Positions 39,786 through 50,310 are shown, counted from the stretch's first letter. The stretch is 64,000 nucleotides of DNA from Tritrichomonas foetus (GCA_001839685.1 MLAK01000849.1:14204-78203); one strand, 5' to 3'. Notes: a model not told the origin generated them from the letters alone. Numbers and translations are program-made.

Positions 39786-40666
39786 ATAATTGGTCGACGA
39801 ATAAATTTTTTCGCAATAAATTTTGTATTTCAAAACTACTCATTGACATATTGTCAATAAGTAAGAAGTAACCGAATTTATCTGAATTCCCTTCGCACAT
39901 ACAAAAAATAGCGTATTCGTCGTGATTGCATTCTTTTTATGTGTTTTTTCGTTGATGATAGTTTGTAGCTTTATGCATCTTTTCGCATGTTTATAATTCC
40001 TATTTATATTGTACAAATATGTGTTGCATCCACGACATTGCAGTGTACACCATGTTGGTCGGATATTATCGGATCAAAACCCTTTTTATCTAATCGTTTT
40101 TGTTCTGTTTTATCGCAATCTGGGACGATAGGCAGGTTCTCGACGTTTTTGAGACTTCCATAATGTTATGTTTCGTAAAAAATGAAAATAACAACTAATA
40201 AAACCGCTTTTCGTTATTCAAATGATTTTCTTAGAAATTGTGAAGCTTTTGATTGAACAAGCTTGAATCGGCGAAATTTGCCATTCGGCTTGAGAATTGA
40301 CCAAATATGATGGGTAATCTTTTCCAAGTTTTGTCGGAAAGCAGAGGTATATCGATATACAAACATTATATTACTCATTTTTTATGAGCATAAAGAGAGA
40401 AGTTCATTTTCGTGATTGAATTATCAGAAGCCCATTCTAATCATACAAAAAAAAGGTCAAATATTAACCATTATCCTCTGACTAAAATGAGTTCACTTTG
40501 AAAAATCATGTATTTATTTGAAATAGTTCACAATTTATATTTCTTTCAATTTTGAAGCGAAAGCAACTTTTTTCATTTTGACTTCTTTTCAATTTTGAAA
40601 CGAATGAAGTAAGTTCAATATATTGAAAAAAAGATTCAGTAAATGATTTTTTTTAAATAATACAAA
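39786..40666. other. Spacer with a possible gene remnant at 40004-40165
   Basis: Mostly AT-rich. On the - strand, 40165-40004 reads 53 open codons without an ATG, bounded by stops, with coding-like composition (NVENLPIVPDCDKTEQKRLD and KKGFDPIISDQHGVHCNVVD). I think it is a fragment of a lost gene, but cannot name the parent. Confidence 0.3.
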
Positions 40667-41542
40667 TTATAGATTATAAAGGATATCACGGAAAGCTTCA
40701 TCATTAAAAAGATAATCGATTGGATTTTCAGACAATTCATATTCATCAAAGTTCATAGAAGGTCCGAACATTTCATCTCCTGCCTTATCATAATTCAAAA
40801 TAAGATTTCCTGAGTTGAGATAAATATTTTGTTCAACTGGATGATATTCGACAATAACTGGTTTCACTTTATTATCTTTTTCATTTCTGTTTGGGACTTG
40901 ATTATGTTGTGATGGCAATTCAGCAACATTCAGTTGAGCCTTTTGAATTAACTGCTTATCGTCTAAAATCACTTGTTTGATAATCTGATTATGAGATATA
41001 TGAATCTCCTTTGTAATGTTGGCCAAAATCTTTAAGTTTTGTTCGACTTCTTGCATGTTTTGATGTGTTTTTGGCTTCTCTGATGTTGTGCCATGATTTT
41101 GTTCATTGACATGGCTTTTGTTGTTTGAGTTTTGATCTTGATTCATGCATTGTAGACCTGGCTTTTCCTCAAAATGGGCCAAACCTTGATTTCGAACTGA
41201 TTTTCGTGGGTATGAAGCCGAATTGAGTATCTTTTTGGTTTTTAGCGGTCGCTGAAGCTCGAACAATCGGTTTTCATTCTTGGCCCTGATCAGATAATCT
41301 TTAATGGAAGGCCAATTTGCACAAATCCATGCTTTGGCTCCGACGCATGTCCTCCATGCAGACCTGTCCGTTTTAATAGAAAATTTATCAGCTACATGGA
41401 GCAAAATATTTTTGATTGTCGGCAATTTTATTTTGCTGCCGCTTTCCATGGAAAACAGCTGCTCAACTTCTGGGAGATTCCTTCCATAGCATTGAAGTCG
41501 GATCTTAATGGTTTCCCTCTCCTTATCACCACTCGAAATCAT
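40667..41542 (-). CDS. Unrecognised protein, 291 aa
   Basis: The ATG is preceded by a very good Inr (41550-41557). Residues ~10-95 form a compact region (SMESGSKIKLPTIKNILLHV, WRTCVGAKAWICANWPSIKD) with three Trp, which looks like a small helical, possibly DNA-binding, domain. The middle is Asn/Gln/His-rich and likely disordered. The end is acidic (FDEYELSENPIDYLFNDEAF), as in activation domains. A transcription-factor-like layout is inference; no family is recognised. Confidence 0.65.
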   Translation of the reverse strand: MISSGDKERETIKIRLQCYGRNLPEVEQLFSMESGSKIKLPTIKNILLHVADKFSIKTDRSAWRTCVGAKAWICANWPSIKDYLIRAKNENRLFELQRPLKTKKILNSASYPRKSVRNQGLAHFEEKPGLQCMNQDQNSNNKSHVNEQNHGTTSEKPKTHQNMQEVEQNLKILANITKEIHISHNQIIKQVILDDKQLIQKAQLNVAELPSQHNQVPNRNEKDNKVKPVIVEYHPVEQNIYLNSGNLILNYDKAGDEMFGPSMNFDEYELSENPIDYLFNDEAFRDILYNL

Positions 41543-41549
41543 TCAATCT

Positions 41550-41557
41550 TTAAATGA
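41550..41557 (-). promoter_or_regulatory. Inr element of the gene at 40667-41542
   Basis: On the - strand this reads TCATTTAA, a good initiator match, with the ATG 7 nt further on. Confidence 0.5.
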
Positions 41558-42300
41558 AAGTCAAAAAATGGAATTTCATTGAAAAAGTTTTGACAATTGA
41601 AAAATGAGGAAAAAATGTCACTAAAAAACTGGACTGAATAATTTAAAACTATTGAAAAGTTTCTTTTGTGAGGATACTGGATCTAGTTTTGAAACATGAT
41701 TGGATAAATTTGAAAAGATATCATGAAGATTTCTTTCAACTCAATCAATATTTGAAAACAAAATGTAAAAACTTTTTCTACCATGAGACCAATAAGTACT
41801 TTATTTCCAGTTTTGATAAAAAAATCGTTTTGAATAACAACATGATATCCTGACTAGTTATACTCTCAATTTTTTTTCTTGAATAAATCAGAAAAACTTC
41901 TGATACAGATGCAGAGAGCGTAAGAAAAGCATAAAAAGAAGACGTAATAGTGAAATAATTTCTGAATTTTATGATTCAAGAAAAAATGACCAGATAAAAT
42001 AGTCTATGATTTTTTGCAGTTAGGAAGGATAACTAATAAATCAGTTGGTTTAGTTTATTCGGAAATTGTAAGTAAATAAGGAAGGAATTTTTTGAGGAAA
42101 AGAGATTAAAATGAAAAACTAAGAAATGAGATAAATTCCTTCTCAGTTTTCTCATTATTTTTCCTCATAAATATAATTGGCTTCGTTGTGGCTAGACTAG
42201 TCATCAAATGAAGTAAATGAGAATCGTATTACGCGATGATCTTTCTAAATTTATTTTTTTACTGTGACACTTTGAACGATCTTTACATGATTCATAACAC
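41558..42300. other. AT-rich spacer left of the gap
   Basis: A 61-codon ORF at 41668-41853 (+) lacks any recognisable feature. Otherwise nothing seen. Confidence 0.3.
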
Positions 42301-43045
42301 TTCACAAGAAACTCACAACATTTCACAAGAAACTCACAACANNNNNNNNNNNNNNNNNNNNNNNNNNNNNNNNNNNNNNNNNNNNNNNNNNNNNNNNNNN
42401 NNNNNNNNNNNNNNNNNNNNNNNNNNNNNNNNNNNNNNNNNNNNNNNNNNNNNNNNNNNNNNNNNNNNNNNNNNNNNNNNNNNNNNNNNNNNNNNNNNNN
42501 NNNNNNNNNNNNNNNNNNNNNNNNNNNNNNNNNNNNNNNNNNNNNNNNNNNNNNNNNNNNNNNNNNNNNNNNNNNNNNNNNNNNNNNNNNNNNNNNNNNN
42601 NNNNNNNNNNNNNNNNNNNNNNNNNNNNNNNNNNNNNNNNNNNNNNNNNNNNNNNNNNNNNNNNNNNNNNNNNNNNNNNNNNNNNNNNNNNNNNNNNNNN
42701 NNNNNNNNNNNNNNNNNNNNNNNNNNNNNNNNNNNNNNNNNNNNNNNNNNNNNNNNNNNNNNNNNNNNNNNNNNNNNNNNNNNNNNNNNNNNNNNNNNNN
42801 NNNNNNNNNNNNNNNNNNNNNNNNNNNNNNNNNNNNNNNNNNNNNNNNNNNNNNNNNNNNNNNNNNNNNNNNNNNNNNNNNNNNNNNNNNNNNNNNNNNN
42901 NNNNNNNNNNNNNNNNNNNNNNNNNNNNNNNNNNNNNNNNNNNNNNNNNNNNNNNNNNNNNNNNNNNNNNNNNNNNNNNNNNNNNNNNNNNNNNNNNNNN
43001 NNNNNNTTCACAAGAAACTCATAACATTTCACAAGAAACTCACAA
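42301..43045. repeat. 21-bp minisatellite interrupted by an assembly gap
   Basis: Units of TTCACAAGAAACTCACAACA(T) occur twice on the left (42301-42341) and about twice on the right (43007-43045) of a run of N from 42342 to 43006. The array therefore very likely continues through the gap. The distance between left and right unit starts (706 bp) is not a multiple of 21, so either the array is imperfect or the N count is an estimate. Confidence 0.85.
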
Positions 43046-43127
43046 CACTGGCTAAGAAATGAACAAGAGAATGACTATTTTCAAAACAATATAAATTACA
43101 AATTTTTTCTTTTTAAACAAAACATCA

Positions 43128-44198
43128 TTAAGACACAAATGCATTCATATCATTTTCTGTGAAAATCTCACCTTCAGGTGGTGGATGCTCCTGGAAATAT
43201 TGCTGCCAAGACGAGTACTTTGTGCTATTGGCATCAATCACGTAAGGCTCGCTTGAAGGCGAAAGCGGGAGATTCCAGACTTGGTTTGTTGTTCCATCTT
43301 TGTTGTGCAAAATCAGACAATTTGGCTCATTTTCGTCGAAATTGGCGAAAAATCCTTGGAAATCGGGAGATGGGAGCAACCCGAAGTAGAGCCACGGATT
43401 TCCCGATGTTGCAACTTCGAGGAGTGAATGAATTTTCAGCATAACAGTTTTGGCGGGCCCAAACATTGACATGAAGCGATAAAAATCAGAAAATTTGATG
43501 GTGTCTGTTCCTTGCGGCGCAAAAATAGCAGTCAACACATCGAAGGCATTCTTGTTGGACTGTTCTGGCTCTTTGTAGCGCGATGAAATGAATGATATGA
43601 AATAATTTGTATTTACGCTCTTTTTATCGATTCCTGCGATTTCTTGCCACTCGTGTTGAATGTGTTGCGTTAGAATGTTTATTTGGTCGGTTGTCATATG
43701 TCCGAGTTTCAATTCGATTTTTTCTTCTTCAACGATTGCGTCCTGCTCTTTCGGGGCCCGTAATGAAAATAAGTCGTTTTCTTGCTGGATACCATTATCG
43801 CGGTTTCCACTTTGCGAGTTATTGTTATTAGAATCGATATATATTTCGCGTCTTGTAAAACCTTCCTTGCGCCATCGGGTCCATCCTTGTCTATCGCACT
43901 GAAGCTGGACAAATTTTAACTGATGGAAATTGACATTGAGGGTATTTAATTTGATTCCCATGATTTCTAATAAACGCTTTTTGCAGACTTGAAATATTTC
44001 ATCGTCAAGCCAACTAAGTCCAACCTGTTCTTCCATCTCTGGATTGGCTGAAACATAGGAGAGAAGAGCGTGAAGTTTTCGCGAAAATCTTGAACTGGGA
44101 TCACGGCTGCTTTTTCGATGGAGAATGGCTTGAATATTACTTGGCAGCATCTGAACAACATCAGCCGGATCAAGAAGGGTGGTTTGTAGGTTTGTCAT
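43128..44198 (-). CDS. IBP39-like initiator (Inr) binding protein, 356 aa
   Basis: IBP39 of Trichomonas vaginalis recognises the Inr (TCA+1) of protein-coding promoters through a winged-helix domain and contacts the RNA polymerase II CTD through its C-terminal domain. Here residues ~20-125 closely follow the IBD signature: ILHRKSSRDPSSRFSRKLHA, LLSYVSANPEMEEQVGLSWL, then EIMGIKLNTLNVNFHQLKFV and GWTRWRKEGFTRR. A variable Asn/Gln/Glu-rich linker (about 120-180) precedes a C39-like domain (about 185-356) rich in aromatic residues. I start at ATG 44198; the upstream extension would need a GTG. Length is close to IBP39. The function fits the Inr motifs seen before several genes in this window. 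Trichomonads have several IBD paralogues, so this may be a paralogue rather than the orthologue. Confidence 0.88.
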   Translation of the reverse strand: MTNLQTTLLDPADVVQMLPSNIQAILHRKSSRDPSSRFSRKLHALLSYVSANPEMEEQVGLSWLDDEIFQVCKKRLLEIMGIKLNTLNVNFHQLKFVQLQCDRQGWTRWRKEGFTRREIYIDSNNNNSQSGNRDNGIQQENDLFSLRAPKEQDAIVEEEKIELKLGHMTTDQINILTQHIQHEWQEIAGIDKKSVNTNYFISFISSRYKEPEQSNKNAFDVLTAIFAPQGTDTIKFSDFYRFMSMFGPAKTVMLKIHSLLEVATSGNPWLYFGLLPSPDFQGFFANFDENEPNCLILHNKDGTTNQVWNLPLSPSSEPYVIDANSTKYSSWQQYFQEHPPPEGEIFTENDMNAFVS

Positions 44199-44538
44199 TG
44201 GCGGGGATTTTGAAAATTCTCGATGATGACTTGTGAAGTCAAAATTCACTGTTAGATCACATGTCAATAGAATTATCTTGTGAATACCGCCAAAATCCAA
44301 ACACACTCAGTGAAAAATGTGACTTTTATACGGCGGGGTTTTTTGAAAACTTTATAAAGATGAATAATCAAACGATACACATTTAACCTTAACCGTTATA
44401 CTATCATGAAAATGAACTAAGAAAGTAGGAATGATTTTTAAATCTTTTATATAAACATATACAAACAAAATAAAGCTAAGTCAAGCAAAGCATTAATATT
44501 ATATCTATAATTAACTAATTAGAATTCATTAACTATAA
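44199..44538. other. Spacer between IBP39 and the deubiquitinase gene
   Basis: 340 bp of AT-rich DNA that is both the promoter side of the IBP39-like gene and the 3' flank of the USP gene. No ORF seen. Confidence 0.3.
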
Positions 44539-47500
44539 TCAATTATAGAGGTGTAATGAGTTGTCCGAATATTTATGTGATGATTGTTGATATTTCCCTT
44601 CGATTAAAACTTCACTAAACAAATCATCAAAATCATCAATAAAAACATCATCATTTTGAACGTGTATTTCTTTGTTGCTATCATTAAAATATTTGAATTT
44701 CAACAGAACAAAATTTTCTGGTGAGATTTCCATTAAATGCATAATTTTGGATTTAAGTTCACTAATTTTCATATTTTCGTAGTTCATTAAAAATGATTTT
44801 TTATTTATATCTTTCGAAAATTGAATTTTGATGAAATGCAATTCGTCAATTTGATCATCTGGAATTTTTTCAATCCGTAAACTACCATCAACATCTCCAA
44901 TTTTGCATTCATCTTCTAAAATTTTACATATTTTCCCATTTTCAATTTGTAATACTCGAATTTTGCTGTTATTTTCAAAATTATTTTGGAATCTTTTAAT
45001 AATATTTGATATTGTCAAATCTTCATCAAATAACTCCTCATTAGATTGAATATTAAATTGATCATAAAAAAACTCGATTTCCATTCGAATAATTTTATCG
45101 AAAGCAATTTGACCATCATCGGTAAAGTATTGATTATTTATAAACACGATCGAGTACTCTTGTTCAAAGGGTTGAACTAGAGTGCACATTAAATCATTGT
45201 TTTCGCATTTCATTGGCTTTTTACTATTTTTCTTAAAGATTATGAAATCATTTCCTTCTTGAAAAACTGTTGTCAAGAATTGCCGAAATTCATGAAAATG
45301 AATCAACCCTGGAATTCGAACTTTTTTCGTTTGTGTAAACGAATTAACTTTCAATAAAATAAAATCAGTTGAAAAATCATAATAAGTCTTTGCATTATAT
45401 TCAACAAGAGACATATTATCCAAAAAATTGATGACTTTCTCGTTTTGTTTAAATTGGAAATTATTTTGAGGAAAATCAACTTTATCCCATGTTGACAATT
45501 TTGTGAATTCAATCACAAAAATACTGTTTCCTTCAAATTCATGAAATGTTTTTGAATAATTTTCAATCTTTTCCAGCTTTTGCGTTTTAATATAAACATT
45601 GATTTCAACATCGAATCTGATTTGAAAGATTATTTTGATTTCATTTTCGAAATATTTTTGAATATTTGAATTTTTTTCAACTCGTTTCGAAAACAAATAA
45701 TGAAGTGGCGGACATGTAAATGGACAGTAAATAAATGCAAAAATGGGTAATTCTCTTTTTATCAAAAATAAATTTGACAAGGAAATATCTGAGCTACTTT
45801 GTGCACTAGAACTACTAAGTCCAAAACTATTCTGGGAGTTAGTTTTTGAGTTATCGTCGATAAAAACGAATAAGCAAAAACCTTTAATATATTGTGAAAG
45901 TGATGAATAGTTGTTAGGTAGCTTTTCTAAGAGCCCATCTGATGTAAATTGCCATAATTCAATAGAATTTACATCTTCATTGTATAAAGATGCAACTTCA
46001 TGATATAATTCTTTATGTGTTAGATTTTTCTTAATTCGAAGAGTTTGGCCATCTTCTGTAGAAAAATTAAAGATTAGTTTCCCATATTGTGAATTTGGTA
46101 TGATTGTAGTTTCTTTTGAATATAATAAAAAAGTAAGAGAATCACTAACATCACTTATTTGATGGATTTTTTCTTTAATATCTTCAGAAATTAGATCATT
46201 TTCAACTTCCTTAAAAAGCTTTTCTTTTTCATACTTTTTCACATAAATAAGCATATATGCAGAATATGTCTTTTCAGAATAAGAATATTCATTAAAACTT
46301 TTCGCCTTCTCGCCTTGATTTGTTTCTGTATTTATATCTTTATTTGAATCCTTATTTAAGTCGTTGTTGTTATAATGATTTTCGCCACCAAAGTTATTTT
46401 CAATGGCGGTTTTCGAATCTACTGTATAAACAGATGAATCGTTAAACTCAAACCATTGCTCTTCAACAGTTGGTCGCAAAAAGGCGTAGTAATGTCCAGA
46501 CAAAGAAGAACCAGAATGAACCAGCACACCAAACAATTCATATTCTGCTGATAGAGTTGGATCAGCATCTTTTGCCAAATATTTAGATAAATTAATTTGA
46601 TTATAGAATTGAAAAGATGAATTAATTTTTATACTTCGATTTAAAATTGGATCAATTTCAAATCTTTTTAAATGAAGATACAAAACTCTTGGAAATTCCA
46701 TAAACTCTAATCCCATTTCAGCATCTTGAAGACCAAATTCCTCAGATTGGTATTGATTCTTTCCACTGAGAATCTCTTTTTCAACATATTTGTCAAAAGC
46801 TTCATAAATGTCACTACAATCTTTAACTTGTAATGATAAATCGTAAAAAACGTTTTCAACATATTTAACAAATTTTTTATGAATTCCCTTCGTAAATGTT
46901 CTATAAACACCTTTAAATATATATTTTATACCATAATCTAAATCAGACTCTTTCATTTTATCTTCTAAATTTCCCAATAAAACTCGACAGAATTCTTGAA
47001 TATCATGCTGCATAAATGTATTTTTATCTGTCCAGCCAAAAGATTTTGTGAGGTTTGCTGTTGATGCTGGTTGTTTAAAAAGCTGCATTTGTGCGAATAA
47101 AATTTTTAAATTTAATGGAATATTTTCGTCGTCTGGTTTATCAATATTATGGTTCATTTCAAATACGAGTCTTCGAAAAGCAGGAAGATGAAAAAGTGCC
47201 TGAAGTAAAGAGTTCATGTAACAAGTTGCTCCTTGATTTTTAAGGCCCGCATAAGGAGAAGGCTTAGAAATTTCAATTACATCTTTAGGAAATGAATTTT
47301 GACTATCTTGACTTGAAAATCTTGATGGAAAATCAAAGCTATTCATATCAAGACTACTCTGGCTGGAAAAATTACAGAAATGATTATCATTCAAAAAAGG
47401 ATTATCATTATAATTGTTATTGCCAAATGGATCTGATTCTTGGCGAATTGGAAAAGGATGAATTGGCTCAAAATAAGGCTTAATTCTGACACTAAACTGA

Positions 47501-47904
47501 ACTTGGTTGTTAACTACAAAACCATTTTCTTCATTGATTTCTTTTTGCAAAATGTCAAAACAGATGCAATCTGCCTTTTTGAATGGAGTAAAATCAATCC
47601 GCTTTTCATGAATAGTATTATAGTTTGGATTTGGTGGAAGTAGCTGAATTCTAAAAACAAAAGATTGAGGCGTTGAAATATAATCATCATCTAATAAAAT
47701 TTGAACTTTTAAGCGAGATTCATCACCGCGGGAAATGACAAAAGTAAAATATGTTTCGTGGTAATTGATTTTGTAATTATATTCGTTTGAAATTTCAGAC
47801 CATTCATCAAATTGTATAAGAAAATTTTCGTAAGGGTCTGGAGGTGGTTTCTGCCACTTTTGGTCATAAAACTGGATATCATCGTCATTCGTATCATCGT
47901 TCAT
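44539..47904 (-). CDS. USP7/Ubp15-type ubiquitin C-terminal hydrolase, 1121 aa
   Basis: A cysteine deubiquitinase. N-terminal residues ~20-165 resemble a MATH/TRAF-like domain (FTFVISRGDESRLKVQILLD, FVFRIQLLPPNPNYNT). The USP domain starts at YAGLKNQGATCYMNSLLQAL with catalytic Cys228, contains FMQHDIQEFCRVLLGNLEDK, and the His box HSGSSLSGHYYAFLRP with His471 and a following acidic/Asn residue in FEFNDSSVYTV. The C-terminal ~600 residues carry ubiquitin-like (HUBL) type beta-rich segments, as in USP7. MATH-USP-HUBL order and length (USP7 ~1100) fit well. Substrate is unknown; USP7-type enzymes act on nuclear and trafficking proteins. Catalytic triad appears intact. Confidence 0.92.
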   Translation of the reverse strand: MNDDTNDDDIQFYDQKWQKPPPDPYENFLIQFDEWSEISNEYNYKINYHETYFTFVISRGDESRLKVQILLDDDYISTPQSFVFRIQLLPPNPNYNTIHEKRIDFTPFKKADCICFDILQKEINEENGFVVNNQVQFSVRIKPYFEPIHPFPIRQESDPFGNNNYNDNPFLNDNHFCNFSSQSSLDMNSFDFPSRFSSQDSQNSFPKDVIEISKPSPYAGLKNQGATCYMNSLLQALFHLPAFRRLVFEMNHNIDKPDDENIPLNLKILFAQMQLFKQPASTANLTKSFGWTDKNTFMQHDIQEFCRVLLGNLEDKMKESDLDYGIKYIFKGVYRTFTKGIHKKFVKYVENVFYDLSLQVKDCSDIYEAFDKYVEKEILSGKNQYQSEEFGLQDAEMGLEFMEFPRVLYLHLKRFEIDPILNRSIKINSSFQFYNQINLSKYLAKDADPTLSAEYELFGVLVHSGSSLSGHYYAFLRPTVEEQWFEFNDSSVYTVDSKTAIENNFGGENHYNNNDLNKDSNKDINTETNQGEKAKSFNEYSYSEKTYSAYMLIYVKKYEKEKLFKEVENDLISEDIKEKIHQISDVSDSLTFLLYSKETTIIPNSQYGKLIFNFSTEDGQTLRIKKNLTHKELYHEVASLYNEDVNSIELWQFTSDGLLEKLPNNYSSLSQYIKGFCLFVFIDDNSKTNSQNSFGLSSSSAQSSSDISLSNLFLIKRELPIFAFIYCPFTCPPLHYLFSKRVEKNSNIQKYFENEIKIIFQIRFDVEINVYIKTQKLEKIENYSKTFHEFEGNSIFVIEFTKLSTWDKVDFPQNNFQFKQNEKVINFLDNMSLVEYNAKTYYDFSTDFILLKVNSFTQTKKVRIPGLIHFHEFRQFLTTVFQEGNDFIIFKKNSKKPMKCENNDLMCTLVQPFEQEYSIVFINNQYFTDDGQIAFDKIIRMEIEFFYDQFNIQSNEELFDEDLTISNIIKRFQNNFENNSKIRVLQIENGKICKILEDECKIGDVDGSLRIEKIPDDQIDELHFIKIQFSKDINKKSFLMNYENMKISELKSKIMHLMEISPENFVLLKFKYFNDSNKEIHVQNDDVFIDDFDDLFSEVLIEGKYQQSSHKYSDNSLHLYN

Positions 47905-48193
47905 GAATATTCTGGCAAGAAAATGGAAAAATCCCTTTCGTATTTATATTTGCTATTTTTATATTTTCAGCAAATAATGTCTCATTCTGAAAATTATAGA
48001 AAATTCATAGGAATATATTTGGTATATATGATATCAAAAACTATAACATGATATGAAATTCTGAGGTTATTGAATGTTCAATTGGACAAAAAGAATCAAC
48101 GAAAAAGCCTTTTTCATTGAAATGAAATGAATCATTTTCTTTTCATTACACTTGTATCATTAATAAATAAATCCAATTCCTAACGTCATTAAT
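47905..48193. other. AT-rich spacer
   Basis: Promoter side of the USP gene. Nothing further supported. Confidence 0.3.
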
Positions 48194-48499
48194 ATGATTT
48201 CACCATCAATTTTTGGCAAAATGATATTAAATTCAAACATTTATAGTGATGTCACTTTTGATGTTCTTTTTTGAATTTCTTTTATTTCACAATTAAGAAC
48301 ACACTTCAATTCAGAAATCATTCTGAGAACCACTCAATCAGATAAAAACAGAGTACATATCGACGTTAGCATATGTTCTAATCAATTAATAACTTTGGAA
48401 ATATATTCATTTCAATCATTTCATGTAAAATTTATATCTTTTGAAAAAGATGCAGCTGACTTAATTCAGAAATCTATAATGAAGTTTTTTCCCTTTTGA
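48194..48499 (+). pseudogene. 102-codon reading frame broken by one in-frame TGA
   Basis: Starting at ATG 48194, just after TCATTAAT (an Inr-like match), the frame reads MISPSIFGKMILNSNIYSDV, TFDVLF, then TGA at 48272-48274, and then 74 further open codons (THFNSEIILRTTQSDKNRVH, IDVSICSNQLITLEIYSFQS, FHVKFISFEKDAADLIQKSI) before the final TGA. Such a long downstream stretch in phase with the first part is unlikely by chance in DNA this AT-rich. Stop could be a mutation, an assembly error or readthrough. The downstream part looks like a conserved small helical/beta protein I cannot name. Confidence 0.45.
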
Positions 48500-48912
48500 T
48501 TTATTAGGTATAGTTCACATTATCATCGTAAAGGAAGCTCAGTATTTTAATAGGATTGTTTCCCTATATTTTAGATAGCGGATAACTTTATCAATGGTCA
48601 AAATTCAATTTTAGCTTCAAACTGTGAAGTTGCACAATCTTGGTCAATTATCTCATTCAGTCAACATAGTATGTTGATTATTGAATTCTCTGATTATTTC
48701 ATGTCTTAGCGTCAGGACAAAAAAATGAAATCTTCTGAAGTTTGAGAATGATCTGCCTCAAAATTGAAGAAAACCGCTAATATTGTTATTCTCACAATTT
48801 CTTATAAATCATTCAAATGTTCCATATAAAATCTATTGAAATGAAGGAATATAAAAAATTGAGGATGATATCAAAAGATCTTATATAATTTTATTATATA
48901 ATTGTGTGACAA
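48500..48912. other. AT-rich spacer
   Basis: No ORF or repeat; promoter side of the transporter gene. Confidence 0.3.
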
Positions 48913-50310
48913 ATGACTTCAATGAAGAATCCCATTGATGTTAAGGAATCAATATCGCCCAAAGTTGAAGAGAATTATTCCAAATGGGGAAAAGTTTGGC
49001 CAGTGTTATTTTTCCTGCTTCTTGGTATTGGACATGCAATTCTTCAAAAGTTAGCATTCATATTAGAAGCAGATGGACTCCCAAAATATGGTTATCATAA
49101 ATTTCGCAAACCTTGGTTTATTACAACATTAACTTTTCTTGGTATGGCATGTGCTACACCAGTTTATGCGATAGTTCAATTTATTGAAGCGAAAAATGGA
49201 CATATATGGCCAACAATTCAATCTTTATCTTTTAAAGAATATGCAGAATTTGCTATTCCAGCATTTTCAGATGCTTTTGAAAATATTATTTCTGCAGTTT
49301 GTATTGCATTTGTTGGAGTTTCTATTGATTCGATGATGAAAAGTGGTACCTTAATTGGTGTCTCATTGATTTCTCGTTTTTTCTTTAAAATATTATATCC
49401 AAAATATAAATGGTGGTCGATTGCAGTTGTCTTTTTCGCTTTGATTATGGTTGGAGCTGCTGGAATTATAAATTCAAAATCATCATCAACCATCACTACT
49501 GGTCCACTGTGGACAGGTGTGATTATTGTCTTGAAACTTGTAAGTCAACTTGGGTACTCTGTTCGAATTTCTTATGAAGAATACTTTACGCAAATAAAAG
49601 GGTATCATCCTGTAATGATTTGTGGTCTTGAAGGAACATGGACATTTATAATGACTGGATTAGTTTTCATGCCAATGGTACAATTTTTACCAAGCGAAGA
49701 AGGAAATGGTATCCATGAAGATTCTTTTGACTCATTTTTAATGATGGGGAATAATCATGTAATAATAATAACTGTGGTTTTACTATGGGCTTGTGGACTT
49801 TCGTATAATTGTGTGAGTACAGTTCTAATTGGCCGCACATCTGCTATAATACATACATTAGTAGAAGCATTTAGAACCTTTTTAATATGGATGATTCAAT
49901 TTATGATGTTTTATAGTTTTCGAACCAATGAAAACTTGTATCAATACAGATTGCTTGGTGAAGAATGGGAAATGGGTTCATATATCCAGCTGGCTGGATT
50001 TATTATAATGAATATTGGAATCTTAGCTTATAATGGTGTTCCACATTATCCATGTTTTCGCTATAAGACAGATGAAGAAAGAGCAGAGGAAGCTAAAGTT
50101 AAACTTGAAGGAGGAAATTTGGATGACATCGATAAAGTGAAGAAACCAGATTTAGATGAAACTCATGAAAATACTGAAACAACAGATATTACAGCAGAAG
50201 CAATAGATAATCATTCTGATAATAGTGATAGTGATAACGTTTCAGTTAGAAGCATGAGTATTGATTCATCCTATGGTACAGAAAGTGATGATCCAGAAGA
50301 TCCTAGATAA
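48913..50310 (+). CDS. SLC35F6-like drug/metabolite-transporter family membrane protein, 465 aa
   Basis: About ten hydrophobic segments between residues 28 and 375 (VWPVLFFLLLGIGHAILQKL, WFITTLTFLGMACATPVYAI, IAVVFFALIMVGAAGIINS, LVSQLGYSVRISYEEYF, LAGFIIMNIGILAYNGV). The pattern GTLIGVSLISRFFFKILYPK, then YEEYFTQIKGYHPVMICGLE with GTWTF, matches the SLC35F6/Crt-like branch (E.LVSQ......EE.F......P....G.EG..G...). The N-terminus and the last ~75 acidic Ser/Asp-rich residues are probably cytosolic. SLC35F6 is lysosomal/mitochondrial in animals; substrate unknown. The stop TAA is followed by A (TAAA). Family assignment is by motif reading. Confidence 0.8.
   Translation: MTSMKNPIDVKESISPKVEENYSKWGKVWPVLFFLLLGIGHAILQKLAFILEADGLPKYGYHKFRKPWFITTLTFLGMACATPVYAIVQFIEAKNGHIWPTIQSLSFKEYAEFAIPAFSDAFENIISAVCIAFVGVSIDSMMKSGTLIGVSLISRFFFKILYPKYKWWSIAVVFFALIMVGAAGIINSKSSSTITTGPLWTGVIIVLKLVSQLGYSVRISYEEYFTQIKGYHPVMICGLEGTWTFIMTGLVFMPMVQFLPSEEGNGIHEDSFDSFLMMGNNHVIIITVVLLWACGLSYNCVSTVLIGRTSAIIHTLVEAFRTFLIWMIQFMMFYSFRTNENLYQYRLLGEEWEMGSYIQLAGFIIMNIGILAYNGVPHYPCFRYKTDEERAEEAKVKLEGGNLDDIDKVKKPDLDETHENTETTDITAEAIDNHSDNSDSDNVSVRSMSIDSSYGTESDDPEDPR

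Noticed and set aside
42236..43032. 262- and 232-codon ORFs across the gap
   Set aside because: They consist almost entirely of undetermined residues translated from N.
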